Assembly: GCF_024397915.1 (NCBI RefSeq)
Contig: NZ_CP073347.1
Span: 1,240,001-1,304,000 of the forward strand
Reading direction: 5' to 3'
DNA: 64,000 bases
Source of the DNA: Marinobacterium rhizophilum
GTDB lineage: Bacteria > Pseudomonadota > Gammaproteobacteria > Pseudomonadales > Balneatricaceae
The position numbers and the translations under genes are program-made. Positions 9,346-17,806 of this stretch are shown here, one piece after another. The notes beneath the pieces were generated by a model. That model made no database searches. It was not told where the DNA came from and was given only the letters and a program-made list of their open reading frames with translations. The number at the start of each line of letters is the position of its first letter. The stretch's first letter is position 1.

Positions 9346-9362
9346 CTAATGCTTAGGATTAG
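9346..9362. promoter_or_regulatory. candidate LysR-type operator in the betC/LysR intergenic region
   Basis: An interrupted inverted repeat CTAAT-N7-ATTAG just upstream of the LysR start codon. The whole divergent region (9230-9370) is AT-rich compared with the genes. A LysR regulator usually binds such a dyad to autoregulate and to activate the divergent gene. The dyad is short, so this is a weak call. Confidence 0.3.
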
Positions 9363-9370
9363 ATAAATTT

Positions 9371-10285
9371 ATGACAAGATTCAGCCAGCTGCCCAGTCTC
9401 GTCACCCTGCAAGCTTTTGAAGCGGCCGCACGGCTGGGCAATTTCACCCTGGCCGCCACGGAACTTGGCAGCACACAGTCAGCGGTGAGCCAGCAAATTC
9501 GCCGCCTTGAAGAGGACCTGGGGGCTGCGCTTTTTTTGCGAGCCCATCGCGGCGTCACCCTCACGCTAGCCGGCGAAACCTTTCTGACGGCGGTGCTGGA
9601 AGGCCTGCAACGGCTGTCCGACGGCGTTGGTGCAGTGCAACAATCCAACCAGCACCTGGTGATCAATGTCGCAACAGACTATGCATTCGCCGCTTTCTGG
9701 ATACTTCCGCGCCTGGCGGGCTTTCGCGAGCACTATCCCCACACCGAGGTGCGGGTCGTGACATCACAGCAGCGCAACACTCCAGCGCAACCCGAATTTG
9801 ACCTTGCGATCCTGTTTGGCAGCGGCTATTTCCCTGGCTGCATCAGCCGCCCGCTATTCCAGGAAGAGGCGGTAATGGTGTGCAGCCCTTCGCTGCTCAA
9901 GCACGCAGACCCCATCACCCGGGCCGATCAGCTGGCGCAATTGCCATTGCTCAAGCTGGATACCGAATATCAACTGGACTGCTTCACCTGGCCGCGAATC
10001 TTCCGCGCCCTGGGCATCAAGGACGCGCCCCCAGAGCCACACATGACGTTCAACAACTACACCCTGCTGCTGCAGGCGGCGATTGCCGGCCAGGGCATTG
10101 CCATCGGCTGGGCGCAACTGGTGGACTCTCTGCTCGATAACGGCCTGCTGGTACCGCTACTCGACAAGCGCTTCAACTCGACCAATGGCTACCACGTGGT
10201 ATTGCCACAGCAACGACCGATCGAACCGGTGGTGCAGGGGTTTGCCGACTGGCTCTACCGGGAAAGCCTCGCCCTGCCGACTTGA
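9371..10285 (+). CDS. LysR-family regulator, probable choline-sulfate utilisation regulator
   Basis: A 304-residue LysR-type transcription factor. The winged helix-turn-helix spans about residues 5-65 (LVTLQAFEAAARLGNF, then SQSAVSQQIRRLEEDLG). The effector domain resembles the GcvA/AmpR branch, with the terminal GQGIAIGW element near 240-247. It is transcribed away from betC with about 140 bases between the start codons, the usual arrangement for a LysR regulator and its target. The betC-adjacent position and branch suggest control by choline or choline sulfate; the ligand is inferred. AGGA at 9355-9358 is the only plausible ribosome site and is somewhat distant. Confidence 0.85.
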   Translation: MTRFSQLPSLVTLQAFEAAARLGNFTLAATELGSTQSAVSQQIRRLEEDLGAALFLRAHRGVTLTLAGETFLTAVLEGLQRLSDGVGAVQQSNQHLVINVATDYAFAAFWILPRLAGFREHYPHTEVRVVTSQQRNTPAQPEFDLAILFGSGYFPGCISRPLFQEEAVMVCSPSLLKHADPITRADQLAQLPLLKLDTEYQLDCFTWPRIFRALGIKDAPPEPHMTFNNYTLLLQAAIAGQGIAIGWAQLVDSLLDNGLLVPLLDKRFNSTNGYHVVLPQQRPIEPVVQGFADWLYRESLALPT

Positions 10286-10368
10286 TGAAGAAATACCCTG
10301 CATGGGCCGCGCAGACAGCGGCAGCCCGACCGCGATCACCTGAACACCGACATCCGGAGTAGAACAAC

Positions 10369-10848
10369 ATGACAGCAACACTGAAGATATTTGATGGCCC
10401 CGTCATCAAGGACTGGATCGACTACAACGGCCACATGAACGACGCCTGCTACGTGGTGGTGTTCGCCCGGGCGCTGGACAACTTTATTGATCATATCGGC
10501 CTGGATGCCGACTTTCGCGCCGAGCACCAGGTATCGCTCTACACCTTGCAAAGCGTGGTGCACTACCTGCGGGAAGTGAAGGAAGGCGAGTCGCTGCAGA
10601 TTTTCGCCCAGCTGCTCGAACACGACAGCAAAAAGCTGCGGCTCATGCTCCGCATGCACCACGGCGATACCGGTACCGAACTGGCTTTGCTTGAAACCCT
10701 GCTGCTGCACATGGACATGAGCGCCACGCGCCCCGCCGCGTTTCTGCCCGTGACCCGGGACAGGATCGAGCGCCTGCACGCCCGGCAGGCCGAAATACCC
10801 TGGCCCGACCAGGCCGGACGCGGCATTGCGCTGAGGAAGCCCGGCTAG
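10369..10848 (+). CDS. hotdog-fold thioesterase, probable betainyl-CoA thioesterase
   Basis: A 159-residue protein with the 4-hydroxybenzoyl-CoA-thioesterase-like hotdog pattern: DWIDYNGHMND at residues 15-25 followed by the long central helix and SLYTLQSVVHYLREVKEGE. This arrangement is shared with the CdhB betainyl-CoA thioesterase of the carnitine pathway, which releases glycine betaine. The keto-acid cleavage enzyme and carnitine-dehydrogenase-like genes a few kilobases away would make its substrate. A GGAG site sits 10 bases before the ATG. It lies between two LysR genes on the same strand, so it is not in the operon of its proposed partners. A general acyl-CoA thioesterase is the alternative. 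Confidence 0.75.
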   Translation: MTATLKIFDGPVIKDWIDYNGHMNDACYVVVFARALDNFIDHIGLDADFRAEHQVSLYTLQSVVHYLREVKEGESLQIFAQLLEHDSKKLRLMLRMHHGDTGTELALLETLLLHMDMSATRPAAFLPVTRDRIERLHARQAEIPWPDQAGRGIALRKPG

Positions 10849-10901
10849 ACCAGGCCCCCGGGCTGACAGGACACAACTTGGGTTCGACAGGAACAGTAAC
10901 C

Positions 10902-11819
10902 ATGGGACGCATCAACAAAGACCTTCCGCCACTTGCCTACCTGGTCGCCTTTGAAGCGGCGGCACGGTACCAGAGCTTTACCATTGCCGCCGACGAGCTG
11001 TGCATTACCCAGGCCGCCGTGAGCCGACAGATTCGCCTGCTGGAGGACAATCTGGGGTGCGAGCTGTTCAACCGAAGCCACAAGGCCGTGACCCTCACCG
11101 CCGACGGACGCAGGTTTCAGCGCTCTGTCACCGCGGCGCTGGAACTGCTGTCGGCCTCGGCCTCGGAACTGAAGGTGAAGCATTCAACATCGACCGTCAC
11201 CGTCTGTGCGGATCTGTCCATCGCATCGCTGTGGCTGATTCCCAAGCTGCCACTGTTTCGAATGGCGCACCCGCAGATTATCGTTCACGTTGATGCCTCG
11301 GATGATGACACCCGCCATATCAGCGATGGCGCCGATGCCGCCATCCAGTTTGGCGACGGCCACTGGCCGGACTGCAACGCCCGTTTTTTGCTGGAAGAGG
11401 AAATTTTTCTTGTGTGCAGTCCGGCCTACCTGGCGTCCATCTCGCCGCTGAATACGCCTGCGGACCTGCTGGACGCCACCCTGATCCATTGCGAATCCGA
11501 GCACTGGGACTGGATGGACTGGAGCTCCTGGCTGGCCCACAAGAATGTGCCGCTGCCCCCGGGCCGGCAGGACCTGTTTATCAGCAACTACCCGGCGGTG
11601 ATTCAGGCGGCACTCGGCGGCCAGGGTATTGCGCTGGGCTGGCGCCACCTGGTGGACGACCTGCTGGCCAGCGGCGCCCTGGTGCGGCCGATAGCGGCCT
11701 CGGTACAGAGCCGGCGCGGCTTTTACCTGGTACATCCCAGCAACCGGCTGCTGAGCAAGGAGGCGCACACCTTCTGCGAGTGGGCTATCGATCAGTGCAC
11801 GGCACAGCCGCCGGGCTAG
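10902..11819 (+). CDS. LysR-family regulator, GcvA-like
   Basis: A 305-residue LysR-type regulator beginning MGRINKDLPPLAYLVAFEAAARYQSF, with the recognition helix region ITQAAVSRQIRLLEDNLG and an effector domain ending in the GQGIALGW element and a Trp-rich stretch typical of GcvA-like proteins. The ATG at 10902 has an AGGA site about 10 bases upstream; a TTG at 10878 extends the frame but has no better signal. It follows the thioesterase gene by 53 bases on the same strand and may be co-transcribed with it. It is similar to the LysR at 9371-10285, which suggests an old duplication within this locus. It probably regulates the carnitine or betaine genes here (inference). Its last 4 bases overlap the convergent VOC gene. 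Confidence 0.85.
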   Translation: MGRINKDLPPLAYLVAFEAAARYQSFTIAADELCITQAAVSRQIRLLEDNLGCELFNRSHKAVTLTADGRRFQRSVTAALELLSASASELKVKHSTSTVTVCADLSIASLWLIPKLPLFRMAHPQIIVHVDASDDDTRHISDGADAAIQFGDGHWPDCNARFLLEEEIFLVCSPAYLASISPLNTPADLLDATLIHCESEHWDWMDWSSWLAHKNVPLPPGRQDLFISNYPAVIQAALGGQGIALGWRHLVDDLLASGALVRPIAASVQSRRGFYLVHPSNRLLSKEAHTFCEWAIDQCTAQPPG

Positions 11820-12247
11820 TCCTGGGGCAATGGCCAGTGCGGATTCCAGGCCAGCTCCCACAGGTGGCCGTCGAGATCCTGGAAATAGCCGGCGTAACCG
11901 CCCCAGAAGGTATCCTCTGCCGGTTTCAGGACGCGGGCGCCGGCCGCGGCTGCCTGCGCCATCAGCTGATCCACCTCCGCTTTTGAGGCCAGGTTATGGG
12001 CCAGGCTGAAGTCCGCCACACCGCGCCTGGCCTCGTCGCTGGAAAATCCCGCATCCTTCGCCAGACTTTTGCGCGGATAAAGCCCGAGCTTGAGCCCGGC
12101 CTGCAGGTCAAAAAAGGCCACGGCGCCAGCCTCAAGCTCGGCGCCAACAATACCCTCGGTAACGAGCCCCAGGCCGTCGCGGTAAAAGCTTACGGCGGCC
12201 TCAAGATCATCGACACCCAGGGTGATCAGGCTGATCCGTGGTTTCAT
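11816..12247 (-). CDS. VOC superfamily (glyoxalase/bleomycin-resistance fold) protein
   Basis: A 143-residue protein with the paired beta-alpha-beta-beta-beta modules of the vicinal oxygen chelate superfamily. It opens with ITLGVDDLEAAVSFYRDGLGL and closes with the YFQDLDGHLWELAWNP segment that carries a typical metal-ligand Glu. Members include glyoxalase I, dioxygenases and antibiotic-binding proteins; nothing here picks out one of them. It is convergent with the LysR gene and overlaps its end by 4 bases. An ATG with a weak upstream AGGA is used. Confidence 0.8.
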   Translation of the reverse strand: MKPRISLITLGVDDLEAAVSFYRDGLGLVTEGIVGAELEAGAVAFFDLQAGLKLGLYPRKSLAKDAGFSSDEARRGVADFSLAHNLASKAEVDQLMAQAAAAGARVLKPAEDTFWGGYAGYFQDLDGHLWELAWNPHWPLPQD

Positions 12248-12290
12248 ACAGATTCCTCATGGTTGCAATAAAAGCTGCCTGCGGGGGCCG

Positions 12291-12656
12291 CTAACGTGCC
12301 AACCAGGCCTCTGCCGCCGCCACTTCGTCGACATCAAAGGCCTTGATTTCCAGGCCCGGGAACAGGTGTCCTTCCAGCTCACTCAGGCGCTGAATCCACT
12401 TCTTGTCAGACAGTACCGCCGCCCGACCAAACCTGCGAACCAGGCCGAACAGCGCCGGCAACCGCGATAGCTCCACCGCGATCGCACCGAAGGTCGGCAA
12501 ATCAAAGTCGTGAATCCGGTACAGCATCTGCCCGCGACTGAACTCCCGGGTTTTCTCGATCAGCTCATCAAGCGCGATTGCCATCTCGGCGCTGTTGAGC
12601 TTGCCGACCAGCTCGATTTCGATACGATTCGGCCCTGTAACCTCGATCTTGAACAT
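12291..12656 (-). CDS. SpoIIAA/STAS-like domain protein
   Basis: A 121-residue cytoplasmic protein resembling the SpoIIAA-like (DUF3478) family. It has an N-terminal beta strand region (IEVTGPNRIEIELVGKLN), a central YRIHDFDLPTFGAI segment and a C-terminal AFDVDEVAAAEAWLA helix, as in the family. Homologues are small single-domain proteins, often of unknown role and sometimes linked to stress or membrane binding. There is an AGGAGG ribosome site before the ATG. It is 43 bases upstream of the VOC gene on the same strand and may share its transcript. Confidence 0.75.
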   Translation of the reverse strand: MFKIEVTGPNRIEIELVGKLNSAEMAIALDELIEKTREFSRGQMLYRIHDFDLPTFGAIAVELSRLPALFGLVRRFGRAAVLSDKKWIQRLSELEGHLFPGLEIKAFDVDEVAAAEAWLAR

Positions 12657-12732
12657 GACTGCAGCCTCCTGTCATTGCGGCAATGGTGCCGCCTGCGTGC
12701 AGTATAGAGGGCCTGCCCCCCCCCGTAACCCG

Positions 12733-13203
12733 TTACTCCGCGCCCAGCATCAGTACCAGGGTGCTATTGACCAGGACCTGCCCCCGGCGAATCACCCGGT
12801 TTTCGCTTTGCAGCCTAAAGCCATGCGCCTCGAAAAACGCCCGGGCAGGCTTGCTGGCCTCCACACTCAGCTGCGTAATGCCAAGATCCCGCGCCTGCCC
12901 CAGCAAGTGGTGCAGCAACCGGCCAGCGATACCCCGGCGCTGAAAGGCCGGATGGACATAGAGGCAGTCGATATGCCCGTGCGGCTCCAGCTCAATAAAA
13001 CCAACGGTAGCGCCATTGTGCTCCGCCACCCAGGGCTGCGTTTCTGCCAGGCGTCGCCGCCAGCTGCCGTATTCCGGCGGCGTGGGAGCCCAGGCCTCGC
13101 GCTGCGCCGCGCTGTACTGCGTATCATCAATGGCGTGAACCGCGGCGTGAAACAGATCCGCAATGGCGCGGCAATCCGCCTCCTGGTAGTTACGAATAAT
13201 CAT
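12733..13203 (-). CDS. GNAT-family N-acetyltransferase
   Basis: A 156-residue acetyltransferase beginning MIIRNYQEADCRAIADLFHAAV, the common start of this family. The acetyl-CoA-binding motif A is seen as LYVHPAFQRRGIAGRLL, followed by the motif B region with ARAFFEAHGF. The start at 13203 is chosen for its AGGAG site 6 bases upstream; a 13-residue longer frame from 13242 lacks one. The substrate is unknown. It is the most upstream member of a small minus-strand group with the SpoIIAA-like and VOC genes. Confidence 0.85.
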   Translation of the reverse strand: MIIRNYQEADCRAIADLFHAAVHAIDDTQYSAAQREAWAPTPPEYGSWRRRLAETQPWVAEHNGATVGFIELEPHGHIDCLYVHPAFQRRGIAGRLLHHLLGQARDLGITQLSVEASKPARAFFEAHGFRLQSENRVIRRGQVLVNSTLVLMLGAE

Positions 13204-13438
13204 CGGCAGCTCCTGGCTGAACTCTGCGTTCCTTTCAAGCACAGCACTTCAGCGGCAACTGTACACTGACGGGGCCGCCCTGGCCCAGCGCCCTGACCCT
13301 GTTAGTCGGTGCGCCTTGTGTGGCAGCGCTGCGACGCAGGTGCCGTCATAACCCTCTGGCAGATCCGCTTCAGGCGATTTACCAACGCGGGCGTCTCCTC
13401 TACACTGCTGCCATCGTTTTACTTGCAGGGAATGCAAC

Positions 13439-14230
13439 ATGCAGCGAACACTCGGCCAATTCTGTACGGTATTGTGGCTGGCGTGCATCGGCAATGGATC
13501 GGCCATTGCACAATCCAGCGACCCGCTTCTCGACCCGCTACCCACCTCCGAAACCCGGGCATCCAGCGAACGCAAGGCACGTGGCGTACTGCGCGCCCGC
13601 GACCAGGCAGTCCTGTCGAGCGAACTGGCCGGCCGCATCCTGGAAATGCCGTACAGCGATGGCGAGACCTTCAGCAAGGATGACGTACTGGTGCGATTCG
13701 ATTGCAGCGCCTACCAGGCCCAGTTGAATGCCGCCCAGGCGGCAGTACGGGCAACCCGCGAAGAACTCAACCATCAAAAACAGCTGGCGGCGCTGAATTC
13801 CGTCGGCCGCTTCGAGGTCGCGCTGGCCGAAGCCCGCCAGGCCCAGGCCCAGGCCCAGGCCAGGGTGTACCAGGTGCAGGTACGCAACTGTGTCGTCAAG
13901 GCCCCGTTTGACGGCAAGGTGGTCCAGCGCACGGTGCAACCTTTCGAGAGTGTGGCCAGTGGCGCAGCCTTGCTGGAGATCGTCGATAACCGCACGCTGG
14001 AAGTCCAGCTGCTGGTGCCCTCCCACTGGCTTGGCTGGCTGCAGCCCGGACGGCACTTCGAGTTCGTGCCGGACGAAACCGGCCAGCCCCTGATCGTGGA
14101 GATCAAACGCCTAGGTGCCCGCATCGATGAGGGCAGCCAGACCCTGAAACTGATCGGCACCCTGCCTGCGGACAGCTCCGGCCTGCTGGCCGGCATGAGC
14201 GGCAGCGCACGCTTTGTGCAGGCACCATGA
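13439..14230 (+). CDS. periplasmic adaptor protein of HlyD/RND type
   Basis: A 263-residue secreted membrane-fusion-type protein. Residues 1-25 are a Sec signal peptide ending AIAQ. The mature part has a barrel-sandwich half (KARGVLRARDQAVLSSELAGRI), a short coiled-coil hairpin rich in Ala and Gln (about residues 95-142), the second lipoyl half with VKAPFDGKVVQRTV, and a beta-barrel domain. Such adaptors bridge an inner-membrane transporter to an outer-membrane TolC channel. It is the first gene of a compact plus-strand cluster; its stop overlaps the next start by 4 bases (ATGA). No RND pump or ABC gene lies nearby, so it probably works with the GAF-HlyD and M50 proteins and the TolC-like protein at 25054. 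Confidence 0.85.
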   Translation: MQRTLGQFCTVLWLACIGNGSAIAQSSDPLLDPLPTSETRASSERKARGVLRARDQAVLSSELAGRILEMPYSDGETFSKDDVLVRFDCSAYQAQLNAAQAAVRATREELNHQKQLAALNSVGRFEVALAEARQAQAQAQARVYQVQVRNCVVKAPFDGKVVQRTVQPFESVASGAALLEIVDNRTLEVQLLVPSHWLGWLQPGRHFEFVPDETGQPLIVEIKRLGARIDEGSQTLKLIGTLPADSSGLLAGMSGSARFVQAP

Positions 14231-15546
14231 GCGCCAGAGCCCCCGACCCAACCGAGCGCCTGTTTGCCCAGCTGCTAAGCCTGCAAAGCCAGGTCCGGGC
14301 AGCAACAAGCAGCAGCAATCTTGCCTACTGCCTGGTCAATGACGCCCAGACGCTGTTTGGTTTTCGCCATGCAGCCCTGCTGATTGCCGGGCGCACGCGG
14401 GCGGTGACCGGTATCAGCCAGGTGGAACCCCATGCCCCGTTCGTGGCCTTCGTCGAGCGCGGCGCCCGCGAGCTGATGGCCCGGGGCATATCAGACCAGC
14501 CGCAGCGGGTGGACATGGCCTCGATGAGCGAGGCCGTGCGCACCGATTGCCAAAGCCTCTCGGCAAATGCCGTGTTCTGGCTGCCCCTGCTTGAGCGCGG
14601 CAAGATCCCCTTCGGCGGCCTCTGGATCGCCCGTGAACAGCCCTGGAGTGACGCCGAACAGGCCCTTCTGACACAGTTGGGCGACTGCTACAGCCACGCC
14701 TGGCTCGCCCTTGAACCTAAAAAGCCCTGGCGACTGCGCTGGCCGCGCCGCAAGTTCCTGGCACTGGCGATCAGCGTGGTATTGCTGCTGGCAATACCGG
14801 TTCGCCAGTCGGTACTGGCACCGGCGGAGGTGGTGCCCCTCAATGGCACGGTCGTGACGGCACCGCTGGACGGCGTTATTGCAGAATTTCTGGTGCGCCC
14901 TAACCAGCCGGTACGACGCGGCAAGCCCCTGCTGCGTTTCGACGCCACTTCGCTGCGGGCCCAGGCGGATGTGGCCGAGCGCAGCCTCGATGTCGCGCAA
15001 GCGGAACTCAGGAGCAACGCCCAGCGCGCGTTCTCCGATTCCGACGCCAAGGCGCGACTGGACCTTCTCGCTGCACGGGTCGAACAAAAACGGGCCGAAC
15101 GGGACTATGCCCTGGCCTTGCTCGCGCGCAGCGAGGTGCGGGCCGACCGCGATGGCATCGCCGTGTTCGCCGATGCCGATCGCTGGACAGGCAAACCGGT
15201 ACAGACCGGAGAACGCCTGCTGGACATCGCCGACCCCGTGCAGGCAGAGCTGCGTATCGAACTGGCGGTGGCCGATGCGATTGCGCTGGCGCCCGGCGCC
15301 GAGGTGGCGCTGTTCCTCGATAGCGACCCGCTTAACCGCCACCCTGCACGCCTGCAGCACCTGGCCTACGAAGCCCAGGCCAGTACTGCAGGCCAGCTGG
15401 CCTACCGCCTGGATGCCCGCTTTAGCGACGCACCGCCGCGTATTGGCCTGCGCGGTACCGCCAAGCTGTACGGCCAGCCGGTACCCTTAGTGCTTTACCT
15501 GTTGCGCCGCCCGCTGGCCGCCGTGCGCCAGGGCCTGGGGTTCTAA
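14227..15546 (+). CDS. membrane GAF-HlyD fusion protein
   Basis: A 439-residue protein that joins a cytoplasmic GAF-like sensor region (about residues 1-160) to a single transmembrane helix (near 176-192, LALAISVVLLLAIPV) and a periplasmic HlyD-type adaptor. The adaptor has two lipoyl halves (VVTAPLDGVIAEF near 214-226 and a later GIAVFADAD half) around a helical hairpin near 245-300, then a beta-barrel. The order is unusual for an adaptor because a ligand-sensing domain sits on the inside of the membrane. It is translationally coupled to the genes on both sides: a 4-base overlap upstream and an immediately adjacent downstream start. It is likely an inner-membrane subunit of the same export-like complex. 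Confidence 0.8.
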   Translation: MSARAPDPTERLFAQLLSLQSQVRAATSSSNLAYCLVNDAQTLFGFRHAALLIAGRTRAVTGISQVEPHAPFVAFVERGARELMARGISDQPQRVDMASMSEAVRTDCQSLSANAVFWLPLLERGKIPFGGLWIAREQPWSDAEQALLTQLGDCYSHAWLALEPKKPWRLRWPRRKFLALAISVVLLLAIPVRQSVLAPAEVVPLNGTVVTAPLDGVIAEFLVRPNQPVRRGKPLLRFDATSLRAQADVAERSLDVAQAELRSNAQRAFSDSDAKARLDLLAARVEQKRAERDYALALLARSEVRADRDGIAVFADADRWTGKPVQTGERLLDIADPVQAELRIELAVADAIALAPGAEVALFLDSDPLNRHPARLQHLAYEAQASTAGQLAYRLDARFSDAPPRIGLRGTAKLYGQPVPLVLYLLRRPLAAVRQGLGF

Positions 15547-17643
15547 ATGCACCTGCCGGCACTGCGCCCCGACCTGCAACTGTCGCCCGCCGCAACCGCA
15601 CTGGACGGCTCGCCGCAATGGACCCTGGCGGACCCGCTGCGCGGGCGCTACTTCAAGCTTGGCAGCACCGCCCTGCGCCTGCTGCGCCACTGGGCGCTGG
15701 GCGACGACCAACAGGTTCTAAACGCCGCCAACGCCCAGCCGGGCATCCCGCTTGATGCCACGGACCTGCAACAGCTGCTGCGTTTTCTGCGCGAGCACGA
15801 CCTGATCAGCGCACGGGATACCGAACAACGGGCAAGCTTCGCCGCCAAGGCCGCCGCACGGCAGCAGAGCCTTTGGCACCGGCTACTGCACCAGTACCTG
15901 TTCTTTCGCATTCCGCTGTGGCGACCGGACGCTTTCCTGAATCGAACCTGGCCCTGGCTGCAGCGCCACGGCCCCTGGCTCCTGCGCATCGGCCTGCCGC
16001 TCATATTCGGCCTCGGCCTGTTTCTGGCCGCCAGGGACTGGCAGCGTTTCCTGGCCACCTTCCCGCACCTGTTCAGCCTGGGCGGTGCCCTGGCCTTTGG
16101 TGTGGCGCTGATATTCGCCAAGCTGTGCCACGAGTTCGGCCACGCCTACATGGCCAAGCGCGCCGGCTGCCGGGTGCCGAGCATGGGGCTGGCCTTTATG
16201 GTGCTATTCCCGCTGTTCTATACGGATGTCAGCGATGCCTGGCGGGTGAGTGATCGGCGCTCACGCCTGCTGATCGGCGCCGGCGGCATGCTCGCCGAAT
16301 TGCTGCTGGCCACCCTCGCCCTGCTCGCATGGTCGTTACTGCCGGACGGCCCCTGGCGCACCGCGGCCTTCATGCTCGCCAGCGCCACCTGGCTGACGAC
16401 CCTGGTCGTCAACCTCAACCCCTTCCTACGCTTTGATGGCTACTACCTGCTGAGTGACCTGTGGCAGGTTGAAAATCTGCAGCAGCGGGCCTTCGCCCTG
16501 TGTCGCTGGCGGCTGCGCGAGATCCTGTTCGGCTACGATGCACCCCAGCCCGAGCCCTGGTCAGACAGGCTCCGCCGTCGGCTGCTGGCCTGGGGCTACA
16601 GCGCCTGGATCTGGCGGGCAGCGCTGTTCTTTGCCATCGCCCTGATCGTTTATCACCTTTTTTTCAAACTACTGGGCACCTTTCTTATGCTGCTTGAACT
16701 GACCTGGTTCATTGGACTTCCAGTCTGGCGAGAGCTGTGCCACTGGTGGCAACAGCGCACGGACGCCAGGCCCGCCCGAGTGCTGGTCACCGCCGCCCTG
16801 CTGCTCGGCGGTTTGGCTTTGCTGCTGGTACCCTGGCGTAGCGCCGTCGATGTGCCCGCCCAGCTGGATGCCAGCCGCGCCAGCAGCCTGCACGCCCCCA
16901 TGCCGGCACGCCTGAAGCGGCTCGAGGTCGGCCATGGCCAGCAGGTGCAGGCGGGAGATCTGCTGCTGGAGCTGGAATCCCCGGACCTGGATGCCCGTCA
17001 AGCCATCGTCAGTAGCCAGATCCGCCTGCTGCGATTGCAATTGCGGCGCCAGGCCGGCCGTCTCGAAACGGCCGCGGACGCCGGCGTGATCGAACAGCAA
17101 CTGGCCACGGCACTGGCCGAATACCGCGGCCTGGCCGCCCAGCGGGAGCGCCTTCAACTGCGTGCGCCCCACCAGGGCGAGATACGCGACCTGTTGCCGG
17201 GCCTGGCCGCTGGCCGCTGGCTCAAGCCACAGCAGCCCCTGGTCCGGGTGGTGGAGCCGCAACTGCGCCTGCGCGGCTACCTGCCAGAGGATGCCCTGTG
17301 GCGTGTCGAGACCGGTGCCCCCGGGCGCTTTATCGCTGACGACCCAATGCAACCGGCATTGCCGGTAACACTGACGGAGATCAGTGCCACCGGTGTCCCC
17401 TATCTCGAAATCGAATCCCTGTCGTCGGACCAAAGCGGCCCTATCGCGGTGCTGCGTGACCCGCAGCGCCGTGCCCAGCCACTGAAGGCACAGTACGCTG
17501 TCCGCCTGCAACTGGACGCCGGGGTCACAGCGCCAGTACAGCCCTTGCGCGGCCTGGTGATATTGCAGGGGCAACGGGAATCCGTGCTCGAGACCCTCTG
17601 GCGCCGCCTGGCGGCGCTAGGCATACGGGAAAGCGGATTCTAA
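15547..17643 (+). CDS. M50-type membrane zinc metalloprotease with PqqD-like and HlyD-like domains
   Basis: A 698-residue polytopic protein. The first 95 or so residues look like a small winged-helix PqqD-like domain (PQWTLADPLRGRYFKLG, then the LLRFLREHDLI end). The membrane core has the zinc site H195-E-F-G-H199 and the second-site motif NPFLRFDG with Asp297, both as in site-2-type M50 proteases, set among several hydrophobic helices. The periplasmic C-terminal third is a HlyD-like barrel-sandwich and hairpin (about residues 425-690). The catalytic residues are intact. Proteins annotated as putative peptide zinc metalloproteases have this fusion. It takes the cluster position where a type I system would have its ABC ATPase. 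It is probably involved in processing or exporting the giant DUF4347 protein encoded downstream (inference). Confidence 0.85.
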   Translation: MHLPALRPDLQLSPAATALDGSPQWTLADPLRGRYFKLGSTALRLLRHWALGDDQQVLNAANAQPGIPLDATDLQQLLRFLREHDLISARDTEQRASFAAKAAARQQSLWHRLLHQYLFFRIPLWRPDAFLNRTWPWLQRHGPWLLRIGLPLIFGLGLFLAARDWQRFLATFPHLFSLGGALAFGVALIFAKLCHEFGHAYMAKRAGCRVPSMGLAFMVLFPLFYTDVSDAWRVSDRRSRLLIGAGGMLAELLLATLALLAWSLLPDGPWRTAAFMLASATWLTTLVVNLNPFLRFDGYYLLSDLWQVENLQQRAFALCRWRLREILFGYDAPQPEPWSDRLRRRLLAWGYSAWIWRAALFFAIALIVYHLFFKLLGTFLMLLELTWFIGLPVWRELCHWWQQRTDARPARVLVTAALLLGGLALLLVPWRSAVDVPAQLDASRASSLHAPMPARLKRLEVGHGQQVQAGDLLLELESPDLDARQAIVSSQIRLLRLQLRRQAGRLETAADAGVIEQQLATALAEYRGLAAQRERLQLRAPHQGEIRDLLPGLAAGRWLKPQQPLVRVVEPQLRLRGYLPEDALWRVETGAPGRFIADDPMQPALPVTLTEISATGVPYLEIESLSSDQSGPIAVLRDPQRRAQPLKAQYAVRLQLDAGVTAPVQPLRGLVILQGQRESVLETLWRRLAALGIRESGF

Positions 17644-17806
17644 CAGGGTCAAACTTCGCCCCTGCGGGTGAGGCCGCCGTCCGGTAGAGTGCAGGCATTA
17701 AACGGAGATCCGCCTTGACAACAGGGCCACTTGCGTTAGTCTGGCTCTACAAATTTAATGTTCGATGGATCGAACGACCTGCCTGAAAACGCAAGGATGC
17801 TTATCT

